Source: a virus
DNA length: 22,713 nucleotides
Virus record (IMG/VR): IMGVR_UViG_3300027801_000178
Span: 1-22,713 of that record
Strand: one strand, 5' to 3'
This document shows positions 7,570 through 16,049 of this stretch, piece after piece. Each line of letters opens with the position of its first letter. Positions within the stretch are counted from its first letter, which is position 1. A program made the position numbers and the translations under genes. Below the pieces are notes generated by a model, which was given only the letters and a program-made list of their open reading frames with translations, was not told the DNA's origin and did not search any database.

Positions 7570-8805
7570 ATGGGTTGGCTATCAAAAATAAACGAAAAAC
7601 GTAAAAAGGCTACTAACAAAGTACTAAGTCCTTTTACTAAAGGTTTTGCTAAAATTTCAGATAAAATTATACCTAATGAATTAAGACCAGCTATGCCTTA
7701 TTTAGCCGGTATTGGTTCACTTATGTTACCTCCTGGAATGGGTCCTTATATGAGGGCACTTGCTTCAGGTGCTATTAATGTAGGTGGACAGATTGCAGCC
7801 GATGAAAGTTCGGAAGGTGATCTAAGTGATATAAATATGTTGTCCACAGCAATAGCTGCTGGGTATGGGGGATTAGGTTCTGATAAATTTTCAAGTGGTA
7901 TGAGAAGTGGTATCGATAAAGGATTTAATGAAGGTCTACCATATAAAGATCCTATGTCTGCCACAGGTGGAGTAATGAGAGATAGCCCAGGATTTTTACA
8001 AGGTGCAGAGAATATAGGTAGAGAAGGATTAGCTTCATTAGGTGATTACGCAACTGGTGCTAGAGAAACTTTAGCAAATCTTGGATCCAGACCAGAAAAT
8101 TTAATGAGTTTAGGTGGAGCTAAAGATGCAGCAAAAGCATTAGCACCAACTTTTTCTCAAGCAACAGGTGATGTAGCATATGAAGCTGCAATAGATCAAA
8201 AAAATGCACAAGAAGCTTTAGACGCAGAAGAACAAGCAACATTTGATTCAACTAATAAAGCAACAGATTCTAACAGAGCAGAATTACAAATAAAATTTAT
8301 GAGACAAGCAGGTCACGATGAAGAAACAATTATAGAAACTTTAGATATGAATGATCTAGGGGCATATTATACAGCCCCTGTAGAGGGAGCAGCTCATGGT
8401 GGATTAATGGGAAGACCTGAATATGAATTTGGGGGTATAACTGAAGCTCTTAAAAATGCAGGTGCAAGAGGATTAATGACTCAAAATAAAGCTATGGGTG
8501 GTATGATGAGTAATGATAAAACTTATCACCAGTACCATGATCAAACAAGACCAATGGACATGGAGCAAATGATGGGTTATAATATGGGTGGAAGTGTGTT
8601 ACCCCAAGGTATGGAAATGGATTACAGAGGAGGTGGTTTTATTCCTATTGGATCTAAAGAGAGAGCTGATGATGTTAAAGCAAGAGTCAGTAAAAATGAA
8701 TTTGTTATGACTGCCGATGCGGTGAAAGCTGCGGGTGGTGGAAGTGTAAATGAAGGTGCAAGAAGAATGTATAATTTAATGAACAACTTAGAGGCAAAAG
8801 CATAA
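7570..8805 (+). CDS. Putative internal virion/ejection protein, 411 aa
   Basis: The N-terminus is basic (MGWLSKINEKRKKATNKVL), followed at residues about 36-80 by a hydrophobic Gly/Met/Ala stretch (AMPYLAGIGSLMLPPGMG, ALASGAINVGGQIAAD). The middle is Ala/Gln/Glu-rich helix (about 165-260). The C-terminal third has repeated Met/Gly/aromatic patches (HGGLMGRPEYEFGG, YNMGGSVLP, YRGGGFIPIG). It then ends with KERADDVKARVSKNEFVMTA and DAVKAAGGGSVNEGA, a tail I recall as recurrent in marine phage proteins. No enzyme motif is seen. The next gene starts in its stop codon (TAATG). A role in DNA ejection or internal core is inferred from the module (hydrophobic, Ala-rich proteins ahead of a giant protein). 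No Shine-Dalgarno box precedes the ATG. Confidence 0.65.
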   Translation: MGWLSKINEKRKKATNKVLSPFTKGFAKISDKIIPNELRPAMPYLAGIGSLMLPPGMGPYMRALASGAINVGGQIAADESSEGDLSDINMLSTAIAAGYGGLGSDKFSSGMRSGIDKGFNEGLPYKDPMSATGGVMRDSPGFLQGAENIGREGLASLGDYATGARETLANLGSRPENLMSLGGAKDAAKALAPTFSQATGDVAYEAAIDQKNAQEALDAEEQATFDSTNKATDSNRAELQIKFMRQAGHDEETIIETLDMNDLGAYYTAPVEGAAHGGLMGRPEYEFGGITEALKNAGARGLMTQNKAMGGMMSNDKTYHQYHDQTRPMDMEQMMGYNMGGSVLPQGMEMDYRGGGFIPIGSKERADDVKARVSKNEFVMTADAVKAAGGGSVNEGARRMYNLMNNLEAKA

Positions 8806-9566
8806 TGGCAATTGAACAAACACAGGTACTACCGGCACCGGTATTAGAAGCAGCCTTAACGGCATACACACAAAAATTACCACCAATGATGGGTAAAGCC
8901 ATCAACACAGCATCATACAATCCACAAGTAGCAGCACAGAATACATTACAAACCGGCGCTCAAACAGCAGCGGGTGGTTTAGGAAGTTTAACAGGTACTG
9001 GAGCAGGTACTGGAGCAGGTTCAATTGCTTCTTATATGTCACCTTACCAACAACAGGTAATGGATGCGACGATGACCGAGTTTGATAGAAACGCGGCTGT
9101 ACAAAATGTAGGTTTAAGAGACAACGCAATTCAGATGGGAGCTTATGGTGGAGGCAGAGAAGGTGTAATGGCTGCTGAAGCAATGAGAGGTAGCGAAATG
9201 AATAGAGCAATGCTTCAAGCACAAATGTTAAATCAAGGTTACGGCCAAGCTCAACAAGCAAGAGCAACTGATCTTGCAGCACAACAAGGTTTAGGAACTT
9301 ACCAAGCACAACTTGGTCAAGGACTACAAGGTTTTGATCAAGCAGGACTTGATGCTACTACATTAGCAGCAAGAGAACTTGAGTACGAACCATACACAAG
9401 AATGGGATTAATCGGTCAACAGTTAGCACAAATACAACCAGGAGCCTTTGCTTCTACTAACGTTGGTTATCAATCAAGCCAAGCCCCAGCAAGTCCAATG
9501 GCTAGTTTCTTAGGAGGAGCAGCAGGAGCAGGTGGAGTACTTGGTAAAATGGGAATCTTCGGATAA
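8805..9566 (+). CDS. Putative internal virion/ejection protein, 253 aa
   Basis: This Ala/Gln/Gly-rich, almost certainly helical protein contains MSPYQQQVMDATMTEFDRNA (about residues 78-97), then AIQMGAYGGGREGVMAAEAM (about 108-127), then a long Gln/Ala helix (about 130-190), and a hydrophobic Gly/Ala end (MASFLGGAAGAGGVLGKMGI). This combination is one I recall from marine phages beside internal proteins. A TGAG(TGAG) repeat at about residues 64-72 comes from a 12-base tandem repeat. The first 200 bases are richer in C than neighbouring genes. Start and stop both form TAATG overlaps with flanking genes, suggesting coupled translation and fixed stoichiometry. A DNA-ejection role is inferred. 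Confidence 0.65.
   Translation: MAIEQTQVLPAPVLEAALTAYTQKLPPMMGKAINTASYNPQVAAQNTLQTGAQTAAGGLGSLTGTGAGTGAGSIASYMSPYQQQVMDATMTEFDRNAAVQNVGLRDNAIQMGAYGGGREGVMAAEAMRGSEMNRAMLQAQMLNQGYGQAQQARATDLAAQQGLGTYQAQLGQGLQGFDQAGLDATTLAARELEYEPYTRMGLIGQQLAQIQPGAFASTNVGYQSSQAPASPMASFLGGAAGAGGVLGKMGIFG
8993..9020 (+). repeat. 12-base tandem repeat in the 253-aa virion gene
   Basis: AGGTACTGGAGC occurs twice perfectly (8993-9004 and 9005-9016), and AGGT starts a third copy (9017-9020). It stays in frame and encodes alternating Thr-Gly-Ala-Gly units, so copy number changes would not shift the frame. Confidence 0.8.
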
Positions 9567-10816
9567 TGAGTAGAATTTTAAACAGACCAATGTTCAGAGG
9601 TGGTGGTAAAGTTTCCAGCTATGGAAATGGTATTGCTACTGGGCTAGCGGACGGCGGTAGAGTTGGTTTAGAAAGTGGTGGAAATCCTATAATGGCCAGA
9701 GGTGGTTTAGGTGGAAAAAGACCAACACCAACAGGTGGTAGTATCATGAGTAGAATAAGAAACATTCCTTATCTTGGAAGAATGATACCAGCAATGGGAG
9801 GAACAGCAGGTGCAATTGGAAGTCAAGTTGTTTTACCAGCAACAATAGGGGCTGGTCTTGGTAGTCTTGCTGATTTTTTAGCAAAATCTACAGACACTCC
9901 CGAAGGATACAGAAGAAGAAAAGAAATGGGTGGAGCTAATTTTAATTTTGATGAAACAAATCCTGATGTTGGAGAAATTTTTGAATACATAGATGAAGGA
10001 AATACTATAGGAGAAGCACCAGGTTTTTTTCCAAGAGGTGGTAAAGATAAATTTTATGAAGAACAGGGATACCTTCCAGATGGAACAAAAATAAAAGTTG
10101 AAGAAGAAGGTGATGGAAAAACTGATACAGAACGAAGATTAGAAATGGAAAGAAATGCAACAAAAGAACTTTTAGATAGATTGGGAGGTGGATCTAGTAA
10201 AGAAGATACTGAAGACGAAGCCTTAGCTGCTATAGAAAAGAAACAAAAATTATTAGAGAAAGTAATGGGTGGTGGCAAGTCTGCTAAAATTTCAGATGCA
10301 TCAGATATGGCAATAAGTTTTGCAAGTAAAGCTTTAGGTGAAGGCGCTACAGTTAAATCGGCCTTTGCTGATTTCTTAGGTGATGAATCTAAACGTCCTA
10401 GTAGATCTCAAAAAGTTAAAGACGCAGCAGCCAACGCAGCTATTCAAGCGTACCTAACAGAGAAAATTTCTGAAAAAGATTTTAGTAAACAGATGGCTCT
10501 TATTACAGGCCAAGCACAAATAAAACAAAAATTTGCTAAGGCTGCTGTAGCAGATCTTACTGTTCAAGATTATGTAAGATTAAAAGGTACAAATACAAGT
10601 AAGTCTGAAGCCATTGAAGATGGAGCTAGGGGTGTAGTTCAAAACAATCCAAAAAAATATAAAGGTTTTACTAAAATAGAGTCTAAAGATAACATACCTG
10701 GTTTACTTATTGAAGCTAATTTAGGTGAAGTATTTTTAGATAAAAAAACTAGAGAAGTATTTGCAGTAATAATTTTAGAAGATGGTACAGTAGGCAAAGA
10801 AATATTATACAATTAA
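9566..10816 (+). CDS. Putative internal virion protein, 416 aa
   Basis: The N-terminus carries Gly-rich hairpin-like motifs (NRPMFRGGGKVSSYGNG, then LADGGRVGLESGG) that I recall from marine phage particle proteins. A basic patch and a hydrophobic region follow at about residues 60-112 (IPYLGRMIPAMGG, VVLPATIGAGLGSLADFL), possibly membrane-active. From about 115 the chain is charged: an acidic, Glu-rich segment (150-240) and a helical C-terminal part ending VFAVIILEDGTVGKEILYN. No catalytic motif was recognised. It lies between two presumed ejection proteins, starts in the previous stop (TAATG), and is followed after 11 bases by the giant gene. I infer an internal/ejection component; a scaffold-like role cannot be excluded. 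Confidence 0.6.
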   Translation: MSRILNRPMFRGGGKVSSYGNGIATGLADGGRVGLESGGNPIMARGGLGGKRPTPTGGSIMSRIRNIPYLGRMIPAMGGTAGAIGSQVVLPATIGAGLGSLADFLAKSTDTPEGYRRRKEMGGANFNFDETNPDVGEIFEYIDEGNTIGEAPGFFPRGGKDKFYEEQGYLPDGTKIKVEEEGDGKTDTERRLEMERNATKELLDRLGGGSSKEDTEDEALAAIEKKQKLLEKVMGGGKSAKISDASDMAISFASKALGEGATVKSAFADFLGDESKRPSRSQKVKDAAANAAIQAYLTEKISEKDFSKQMALITGQAQIKQKFAKAAVADLTVQDYVRLKGTNTSKSEAIEDGARGVVQNNPKKYKGFTKIESKDNIPGLLIEANLGEVFLDKKTREVFAVIILEDGTVGKEILYN

Positions 10817-10827
10817 AGGATTAATAA

Positions 10828-13800
10828 ATGGTATACTTACCCTCTCAAGATAATCCCACTAAAGAAAAGAAAAATATAGGTGTCACTCAATCAATGCTTG
10901 CAGGCATAGGTTCAGGTATTTTTAAAATATTTGAAGGTGGTGCTACTTTAGGTGCTACTCTTTTAGATTTAGGTGTAGATAAAGATAGAGCAGAAGCTGT
11001 CGAAGCATTTTTTGATGACATCAATCCTTTTGATGAAATGGCAGAAGCAACCGCTGCTGGAAAAATTACAGAATTAATTGTTAACTTAGGTTTCCCTGGT
11101 GGTTATGCTTTTAAAATAGGTAGTGGTTTAACTAAAGCTACATTGAGAGCTAAGGAAGCTGGAACTTATTTAGGTAGAGCAGAAAAAGTTAAAAGATTTG
11201 CTAAAGGTGCAGGTCTTGGTGGTGTAGCTGAAGGTGTATTTGTAGGTGACGTAGAAGATGCAGGATCATTTGGTGATTTATTAGGTGGACCCACAGAAAT
11301 AGATAGAGAATCTCAAACACCAGAAGCAGAATTACTTAACAGATTAAAATTTGGATTAGAAGGTGCAGTTTTTACCGGAGCATTAGGTGGAGCCGGTATG
11401 GGTATTAAAAAACTTAGAAGCACTAAAGGTACAGGTAGAGTTATAGATGATCCGTTATCTAAATGGATTGATAAATATATTTCTAAACCTTTAAGAACAA
11501 GAGGAGCTGAAACTCCAGAAGGTTCAGCAAATAGAATGGAATTAGAAGGAGCTAAAGCATCGGATGCTGCTAAAGCAGAAAGAGCTTCTACTACTATATT
11601 TAACATCACTGAAAAATTAGAAAAAAATTTTAAAAAAACTCTTGCTGGGAAAGCATTACCTAAAGATTATAAAAAACTATCAGAAGAAATGAATGAGATC
11701 ATGATGTCTAATCCTAATGGTAAAGGATTAGTTCCTATCTTTAGACAAATAGATGAAATAGATGAAGACATTCTTACTGGAAGACCTTACGAAGCCGGTG
11801 CTAAGAATGGTCAGTTTAAAAATTTAAATCCCGGAGATCCATTACCAGAATCTTTTAAAATGATAGATCCCGACACGAATTTAGAAGTTATTAAACAAAC
11901 TAAAACAGGTGAAAAAATATTTGATCTTAAACTTAAAGGTATGGATCAAACTAGACTTAATAGTTTTAAACAAAAATTAAGAGATACATACAAAGCAAGC
12001 GATGAACAAATCGATCAGTTAGTTTTAAATATGGATGGTATGAGACTACAAAATGAGAAACTTCTTACTTCTATGGGTAGAAGGTTAACTGCAGAATCTT
12101 TAGAAGAATTTCAAGAAACATTACCTGGAAAAATTAATGACGTTTTAGATAGAGGCTATGCTGTATTCCAAAAAAATCAAGGGATTAGACGTAGACCAGG
12201 TATTGAAGGACTAGTAGATAACTACGCTCCGACAGCTGCTATTATTAAAGAAACTGTAAGGGAAGTTCAAAAATTAGGAGCTTTAAAAGGTTTAACAATT
12301 ACCGATGAGGTAGGTAAAAAAATAGTAGATGACATGTGGAAAGGTGCAGAAATAACACAAGGTTTAGCTATTAAAGATCCGGGAGCAGTTTCGACAAGTA
12401 TACCTGATTTTATGAACAAATCAGTAGCTGCTGAAATAATGGATCCTAAAAAATTAATGACGATAGACGGAGTACCTGTAAGAGACACCATAAAATTAAG
12501 TGAAGTAACTGGTGTTGCTCGTCCCATCCTAGATAAACTATTGGGTAAAAATAAAACTATCATGAGTACTTTAGTGGAAGGTACTAATAACCTTTCAACT
12601 TTTGTTAGAAAAAATGAGTACTGGGACAAAATGTTAAAAGATTCTGATCGAATGAAATTAAATTGGGATAAATGGGACCAAGGTTTTACTAAAGCAGATG
12701 GTACGATTGTACCTCCTAGAACAGGAGAAATGCCACGACCCCCAATGTTTGTTGATAACCCAGGTCAAGCAAGAAAATATTTAAATGCTAATACCAGAGC
12801 TGACTGGGGTAGAATTGGAATTATAAAGGAAAGTGAAGAAGGAATTAAAAAACCTCAAGGTCTAGAAGAATTTGGAAAAACTGATTACTCAGCTAAACTA
12901 AAACCATTAACTCCTACTGAAGCAATCAACAGAGCTAATGAAGAAATTTTAAATCCTTTACAAGGTAAGTATGCATTAGCTGAAGTCGTACAAGCTATTA
13001 GAGGAACTAAAGAATCAGTAAAAGGTATACCAGAATTACTATATCAAAACGCAATCCTATATCCTAAAGCTACAGCACAGATGGCTAAAACAATTCTTGC
13101 ACCTTTCACTCACGCAAGAAACTTTATTAGTGCAGCAGCATTTGCAGGAGCCAATGGTATAATGCCTTTTGGAAATACTAAAGACGTAAAAGCAGCGTGG
13201 AATGCATTACAAGTTGCAGGTCCAGGTACAAGACAATCAAATGAATTCTATCAAGAACTATTAGAACTAGGTGTAGTAAACTCTAACGTACAACTGGAAG
13301 AAGTTAAAAGATTATTAAAAGATGTAGATTTTGGAGCTACATTAAATAATGTTAAAGGTTTAAATGGTTTTCTTAAAAAATTATCAGGAGCTAAAAAGTT
13401 TGCACAAGATGCTTACACTGCTGAAGATGATTTCTGGAAAATATTTACCTACCTTGGTGAAAAAGGAAGAATGGAAACTGCATATAAAAATGCTGGGTTA
13501 AAATTGGGACAAGAATTTATAGATCCAAAAGGAATTACTAGAAGATTTAATGATCAATATTTAAAAGAAGCAGCGGCTGACTTGGTTAAAAATAATGTAC
13601 CTAACTATGCATATGTATCAGACTTTATTAAAAATTTAAGAAAATTACCTGTAGGAAATTTTGTAGCTTTCCCTGCGGAAATTATGAGAACCGGAACTAA
13701 CATAGTTCAAACTGCTTTAGATGAAATTTTTTATTCAGTAAAAATAAATAATAAAACTGTAAATCCGTTAAGGGCTAGAGGAATGCAAAGATTAATGGGT

Positions 13801-15081
13801 ATGGGTATAACAACTACTGCATTACCTTTGGGTACAGTTGCAATGATGCAAACTATATATGATGTTAATAAAGAAGAGTTAGATGCAATGAGAAGATATG
13901 TTGCAGACTGGTCTAAAAATTCTGTGCTTGTACCTTTTAGAGATGATGAAGGTAATTTAGAATACGTAGATTTTTCTCACCTTAATGCCTATGATACTTT
14001 AACAAGACCTATTCAAACTGTACTTAATGCAGTGCAAGAAGGTAGAGGAGATAAAGATGGAATCATGGATGATTTTTTATTAGGTCTTATAGAATCTACA
14101 AAAGAAATTGGATCTCCCTTTTTTACAGAAGCCATTTGGACAGAAGCCTTACAAGATATAGCTCCTATATTAGGTAGAGGTGGTTTAACTAGTGAAGGCA
14201 GGAAAGTTTGGAATGATAAAGATAGTACAGGTGATAAAATGTATAAAGCAGTAGCTCATTTAGTAGAAGCACAAGCCCCCCTTAACTGGAAACAATTAGG
14301 TAGATTAGGTTTAGCTATGGTTCCTACTGATAGTGAAGGTAAATTTGATGAAAGAGGAAATGAATATGAATTAGGTAATGAGTTATTAGGTATTGCAGGA
14401 TTAAGAAGAGTTAAAGTTGATCCTGAAAAATCTATTAAATATAAAATTAACCAATTTCAAAAAGGTATTAGAGATTCAAGAGGATTATTTACATCAGCTG
14501 CATTAAAAGGTGGACCTATAAGTCCTGAAGAAATTGTTGATGCATATATAAATGCTAACAGAGCAACTTTTGAAGTTAACAGAGAAATGTATAAAGACAT
14601 AGAGGCTGCTAAACTTTTAGGTATGAACGAAGGAGACATAGATGAAAGTATGTCTGCTAGGGGAGCAGGTTCTGCTTTTAATTATTTAGGTGAAGGAGAA
14701 TTTAGACCCTTTGTACCTTCTGCAAATGTTGTAAATTTATTTGAAGAAAATGCTTCAAATTTAGGAATTTCTAATCCATATGATGGTGCAGAATCTACTA
14801 TTGATAAGTTAAGAAATGTTTTTGAAACTCTTCCTTTAGGTGGAGAGTTCCCTGATATTATTAACCCATTAAAAAATCTAGGTGCACCAGCACTACCACA
14901 ATTAAACACAACAGGCTTACCACCACTACCAGATCCAACAGCTAACACAGGCACACAATTTGGTAACATCAGTCCAGTAAGTGGACTAACTATTTCTGAA
15001 GAAATGTTTTTAGATCCTTTAGAAAAAAGATATACTGCAAACAAAAGAAAACAAAATCAACAACCAACAAAACTAGGTTAG
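10828..15081 (+). CDS. Giant internal virion/ejection protein, 1417 aa
   Basis: This is the largest gene of the window. Hydrophobic Gly/Ala segments occur at about residues 20-50 (MLAGIGSGIFKIF, GGATLGATLLDLG), 110-190, about 735-785 (PELLYQNAILYPKATAQMAK, then THARNFISAAAFAG) and 993-1010 (ITTTALPLGTVAMMQTIY). The rest is mainly charged helix. The tail, from residue 1352, is Pro/Leu/Thr-rich (APALPQLNTTGLPPLP). Giant proteins with the LYPKA..HARNF region are something I recall from marine phages. Size, helical content and place before the lysis genes match podovirus internal core proteins that form a DNA-ejection channel. I see no lysozyme, transglycosylase or protease motif, so a peptidoglycan-degrading activity is not supported. 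A purine box (AAAGGA) precedes the ATG by 8 bases. Confidence 0.7.
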   Translation: MVYLPSQDNPTKEKKNIGVTQSMLAGIGSGIFKIFEGGATLGATLLDLGVDKDRAEAVEAFFDDINPFDEMAEATAAGKITELIVNLGFPGGYAFKIGSGLTKATLRAKEAGTYLGRAEKVKRFAKGAGLGGVAEGVFVGDVEDAGSFGDLLGGPTEIDRESQTPEAELLNRLKFGLEGAVFTGALGGAGMGIKKLRSTKGTGRVIDDPLSKWIDKYISKPLRTRGAETPEGSANRMELEGAKASDAAKAERASTTIFNITEKLEKNFKKTLAGKALPKDYKKLSEEMNEIMMSNPNGKGLVPIFRQIDEIDEDILTGRPYEAGAKNGQFKNLNPGDPLPESFKMIDPDTNLEVIKQTKTGEKIFDLKLKGMDQTRLNSFKQKLRDTYKASDEQIDQLVLNMDGMRLQNEKLLTSMGRRLTAESLEEFQETLPGKINDVLDRGYAVFQKNQGIRRRPGIEGLVDNYAPTAAIIKETVREVQKLGALKGLTITDEVGKKIVDDMWKGAEITQGLAIKDPGAVSTSIPDFMNKSVAAEIMDPKKLMTIDGVPVRDTIKLSEVTGVARPILDKLLGKNKTIMSTLVEGTNNLSTFVRKNEYWDKMLKDSDRMKLNWDKWDQGFTKADGTIVPPRTGEMPRPPMFVDNPGQARKYLNANTRADWGRIGIIKESEEGIKKPQGLEEFGKTDYSAKLKPLTPTEAINRANEEILNPLQGKYALAEVVQAIRGTKESVKGIPELLYQNAILYPKATAQMAKTILAPFTHARNFISAAAFAGANGIMPFGNTKDVKAAWNALQVAGPGTRQSNEFYQELLELGVVNSNVQLEEVKRLLKDVDFGATLNNVKGLNGFLKKLSGAKKFAQDAYTAEDDFWKIFTYLGEKGRMETAYKNAGLKLGQEFIDPKGITRRFNDQYLKEAAADLVKNNVPNYAYVSDFIKNLRKLPVGNFVAFPAEIMRTGTNIVQTALDEIFYSVKINNKTVNPLRARGMQRLMGMGITTTALPLGTVAMMQTIYDVNKEELDAMRRYVADWSKNSVLVPFRDDEGNLEYVDFSHLNAYDTLTRPIQTVLNAVQEGRGDKDGIMDDFLLGLIESTKEIGSPFFTEAIWTEALQDIAPILGRGGLTSEGRKVWNDKDSTGDKMYKAVAHLVEAQAPLNWKQLGRLGLAMVPTDSEGKFDERGNEYELGNELLGIAGLRRVKVDPEKSIKYKINQFQKGIRDSRGLFTSAALKGGPISPEEIVDAYINANRATFEVNREMYKDIEAAKLLGMNEGDIDESMSARGAGSAFNYLGEGEFRPFVPSANVVNLFEENASNLGISNPYDGAESTIDKLRNVFETLPLGGEFPDIINPLKNLGAPALPQLNTTGLPPLPDPTANTGTQFGNISPVSGLTISEEMFLDPLEKRYTANKRKQNQQPTKLG

Positions 15082-15085
15082 TCTT

Positions 15086-15304
15086 ATGTCTATAGAACCC
15101 AAAACAACTAGAGAACATATCATATCCCTTTACGGACACATGACCGGTATCAAAAAAGATATACATAAAATCAAGAACAATGATTTAAAACATATCCACG
15201 CAGATGTCGAGAAATTGGGCGGTAAAGTAGATAAGATCTATTGGGTTCTTTTAATGGCTGTTGGGTCTGCCATACTTCTTGCCGTGGATATTATATTTAG
15301 ATAG
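15086..15304 (+). CDS. Holin-like membrane protein, 72 aa
   Basis: A hydrophilic, Lys/His/Asp-rich helix (residues 1-50) is followed by one C-terminal transmembrane segment (about 52-71: IYWVLLMAVGSAILLAVDII). There is no signal peptide. It sits four bases after the giant virion gene and nine bases before the peptidase endolysin, the usual spot for a holin. A single tail-anchored helix with an N-terminal cytoplasmic coil resembles class III holin-like or antiholin proteins. A spanin component is less likely because there is no lipobox or long periplasmic part. The role is inferred from topology and neighbour. Confidence 0.65.
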   Translation: MSIEPKTTREHIISLYGHMTGIKKDIHKIKNNDLKHIHADVEKLGGKVDKIYWVLLMAVGSAILLAVDIIFR

Positions 15305-15308
15305 GAGA
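15303..15308 (+). promoter_or_regulatory. Shine-Dalgarno site of the endolysin gene
   Basis: AGGAGA lies five bases before the ATG at 15314 and overlaps the stop codon of the holin-like gene (TAG 15302-15304), tying translation of the two lysis genes together. It is one of few strong ribosome sites in the window. Confidence 0.7.
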
Positions 15309-15313
15309 AGATT

Positions 15314-15820
15314 ATGAAACCTAATAAAAAACCATTTCAACTTTCAAAACACTTTACTTTAGAAGAGATGACAAAATCAATGACTGCCACCCGAAAAGGA
15401 ATTAATAACATTCCAGGACCAGGTGAGATTAAAAGTTTAGGTGACTTATGTTATGAAGTTCTTGAACCACTACGCGCACACTTTGATTTACCAGTTACAA
15501 TTACCAGCGGCTACCGCTCAGAGGCGCTTTGCGAAGCGATCGGTAGCAAAAAGACATCCCAGCACGCCAAGGGGCAAGCGGTCGACCTAGAAATTCATTC
15601 AGTACCTAACATTAAGGTCGCTTACTGGCTGCAAAACAACGTGGACTTTGACCAGCTGATCATGGAATTTTATGACAAAGAGGACCCGGCAGGAGGTTGG
15701 ATACATATTAGTTATCACGAGTCTAATTCAAATAGAAAGCAAATTCTTACGTTTGACGGTAAAAGTTATTCTGAAGGTCTTCCTGATATGGAATGGGCCG
15801 ACGGAAAAGTCGTCTCATAA
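15314..15820 (+). CDS. Endolysin: M15-type zinc peptidase (D-Ala-type carboxypeptidase/L,D-endopeptidase)
   Basis: This 168-aa protein shows the M15 zinc-site pattern SxHxxGxAxD (SQHAKGQAVD, residues 82-91) and GWIHISY (128-134), giving zinc ligands His84, Asp91 and His131. ITSGYRS (63-69) precedes them, and Glu118 is a candidate catalytic base. Known family members cut peptide cross-links or stem peptides of peptidoglycan; here it would degrade the host wall at lysis. There is no signal peptide, so release would depend on the holin-like protein upstream. Bases 15481-15660 reach about 49% G+C, against about 30-40% in flanking lines, with codons such as CGC and GCG that are rare elsewhere. This suggests a differently derived core. 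The transcript then meets the opposing minus-strand genes. Confidence 0.88.
   Translation: MKPNKKPFQLSKHFTLEEMTKSMTATRKGINNIPGPGEIKSLGDLCYEVLEPLRAHFDLPVTITSGYRSEALCEAIGSKKTSQHAKGQAVDLEIHSVPNIKVAYWLQNNVDFDQLIMEFYDKEDPAGGWIHISYHESNSNRKQILTFDGKSYSEGLPDMEWADGKVVS
15481..15660. other. GC-rich island within the endolysin gene
   Basis: Counted by line: 30/60, 32/60 and 27/60 G+C, about 49% in total, compared with 24/60 in the line at 15361 and 19/60 in the line at 15721. The island covers the zinc-site core (about residues 56-116) and no more, so the change is inside one gene. Confidence 0.75.
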
Positions 15821-15854
15821 TTCTGAACAAAAAATACTTTTGTCTTAGAAAATC

Positions 15855-16049
15855 CTAGACACACATACACCCAATAAAGGCACTACCATCTTTTAATAAA
15901 TGTTTATTTATCTCTTCTTTATATATAGTTAATTTTTCTCTCATTATATCACACAAATCAAAGCAGTTTTTAAAAACTTCTCCATCAACCATTTCTTTTG
16001 TAACTTCAATTAAATAATACAGACCCTCATGTAAAATAATTAGATCCAT
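15855..16049 (-). CDS. Small hypothetical protein, 64 aa, partner of the SNF2 helicase
   Basis: The ATG (complement of 16047-16049) overlaps the end of the helicase gene by 10 bases and is preceded by the purine box AGGGA. The protein is largely helical and charged (YYLIEVTKEMVDGEVFKNCF, MREKLTIYKEEINKHLLKD) and ends in GSAFIGCMCV, with four Cys in all. I do not recognise a family. The overlap suggests it is translated with the helicase and may act with it. It ends facing the endolysin gene, leaving 34 bases with no convincing terminator. Confidence 0.6.
   Translation of the reverse strand: MDLIILHEGLYYLIEVTKEMVDGEVFKNCFDLCDIMREKLTIYKEEINKHLLKDGSAFIGCMCV

Noticed and set aside
8902-9309. Minus-strand 135-codon Leu-rich frame
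   Set aside because: It lies wholly opposite the Gln/Ala codons of the 253-aa virion gene, and the Leu richness is the complement of CAA/CAG and GCA; no ribosome site.
10828-15081. Lysozyme or transglycosylase domain in the giant protein
   Set aside because: No catalytic motif could be found by eye; the assignment rests on size and context only.
15827-15843. ACAAAA...TTTTGT hairpin between endolysin and 64-aa gene as a bidirectional terminator
   Set aside because: Six pairs, five of them A-T, with no T-tract on either strand; too weak to call in AT-rich DNA.
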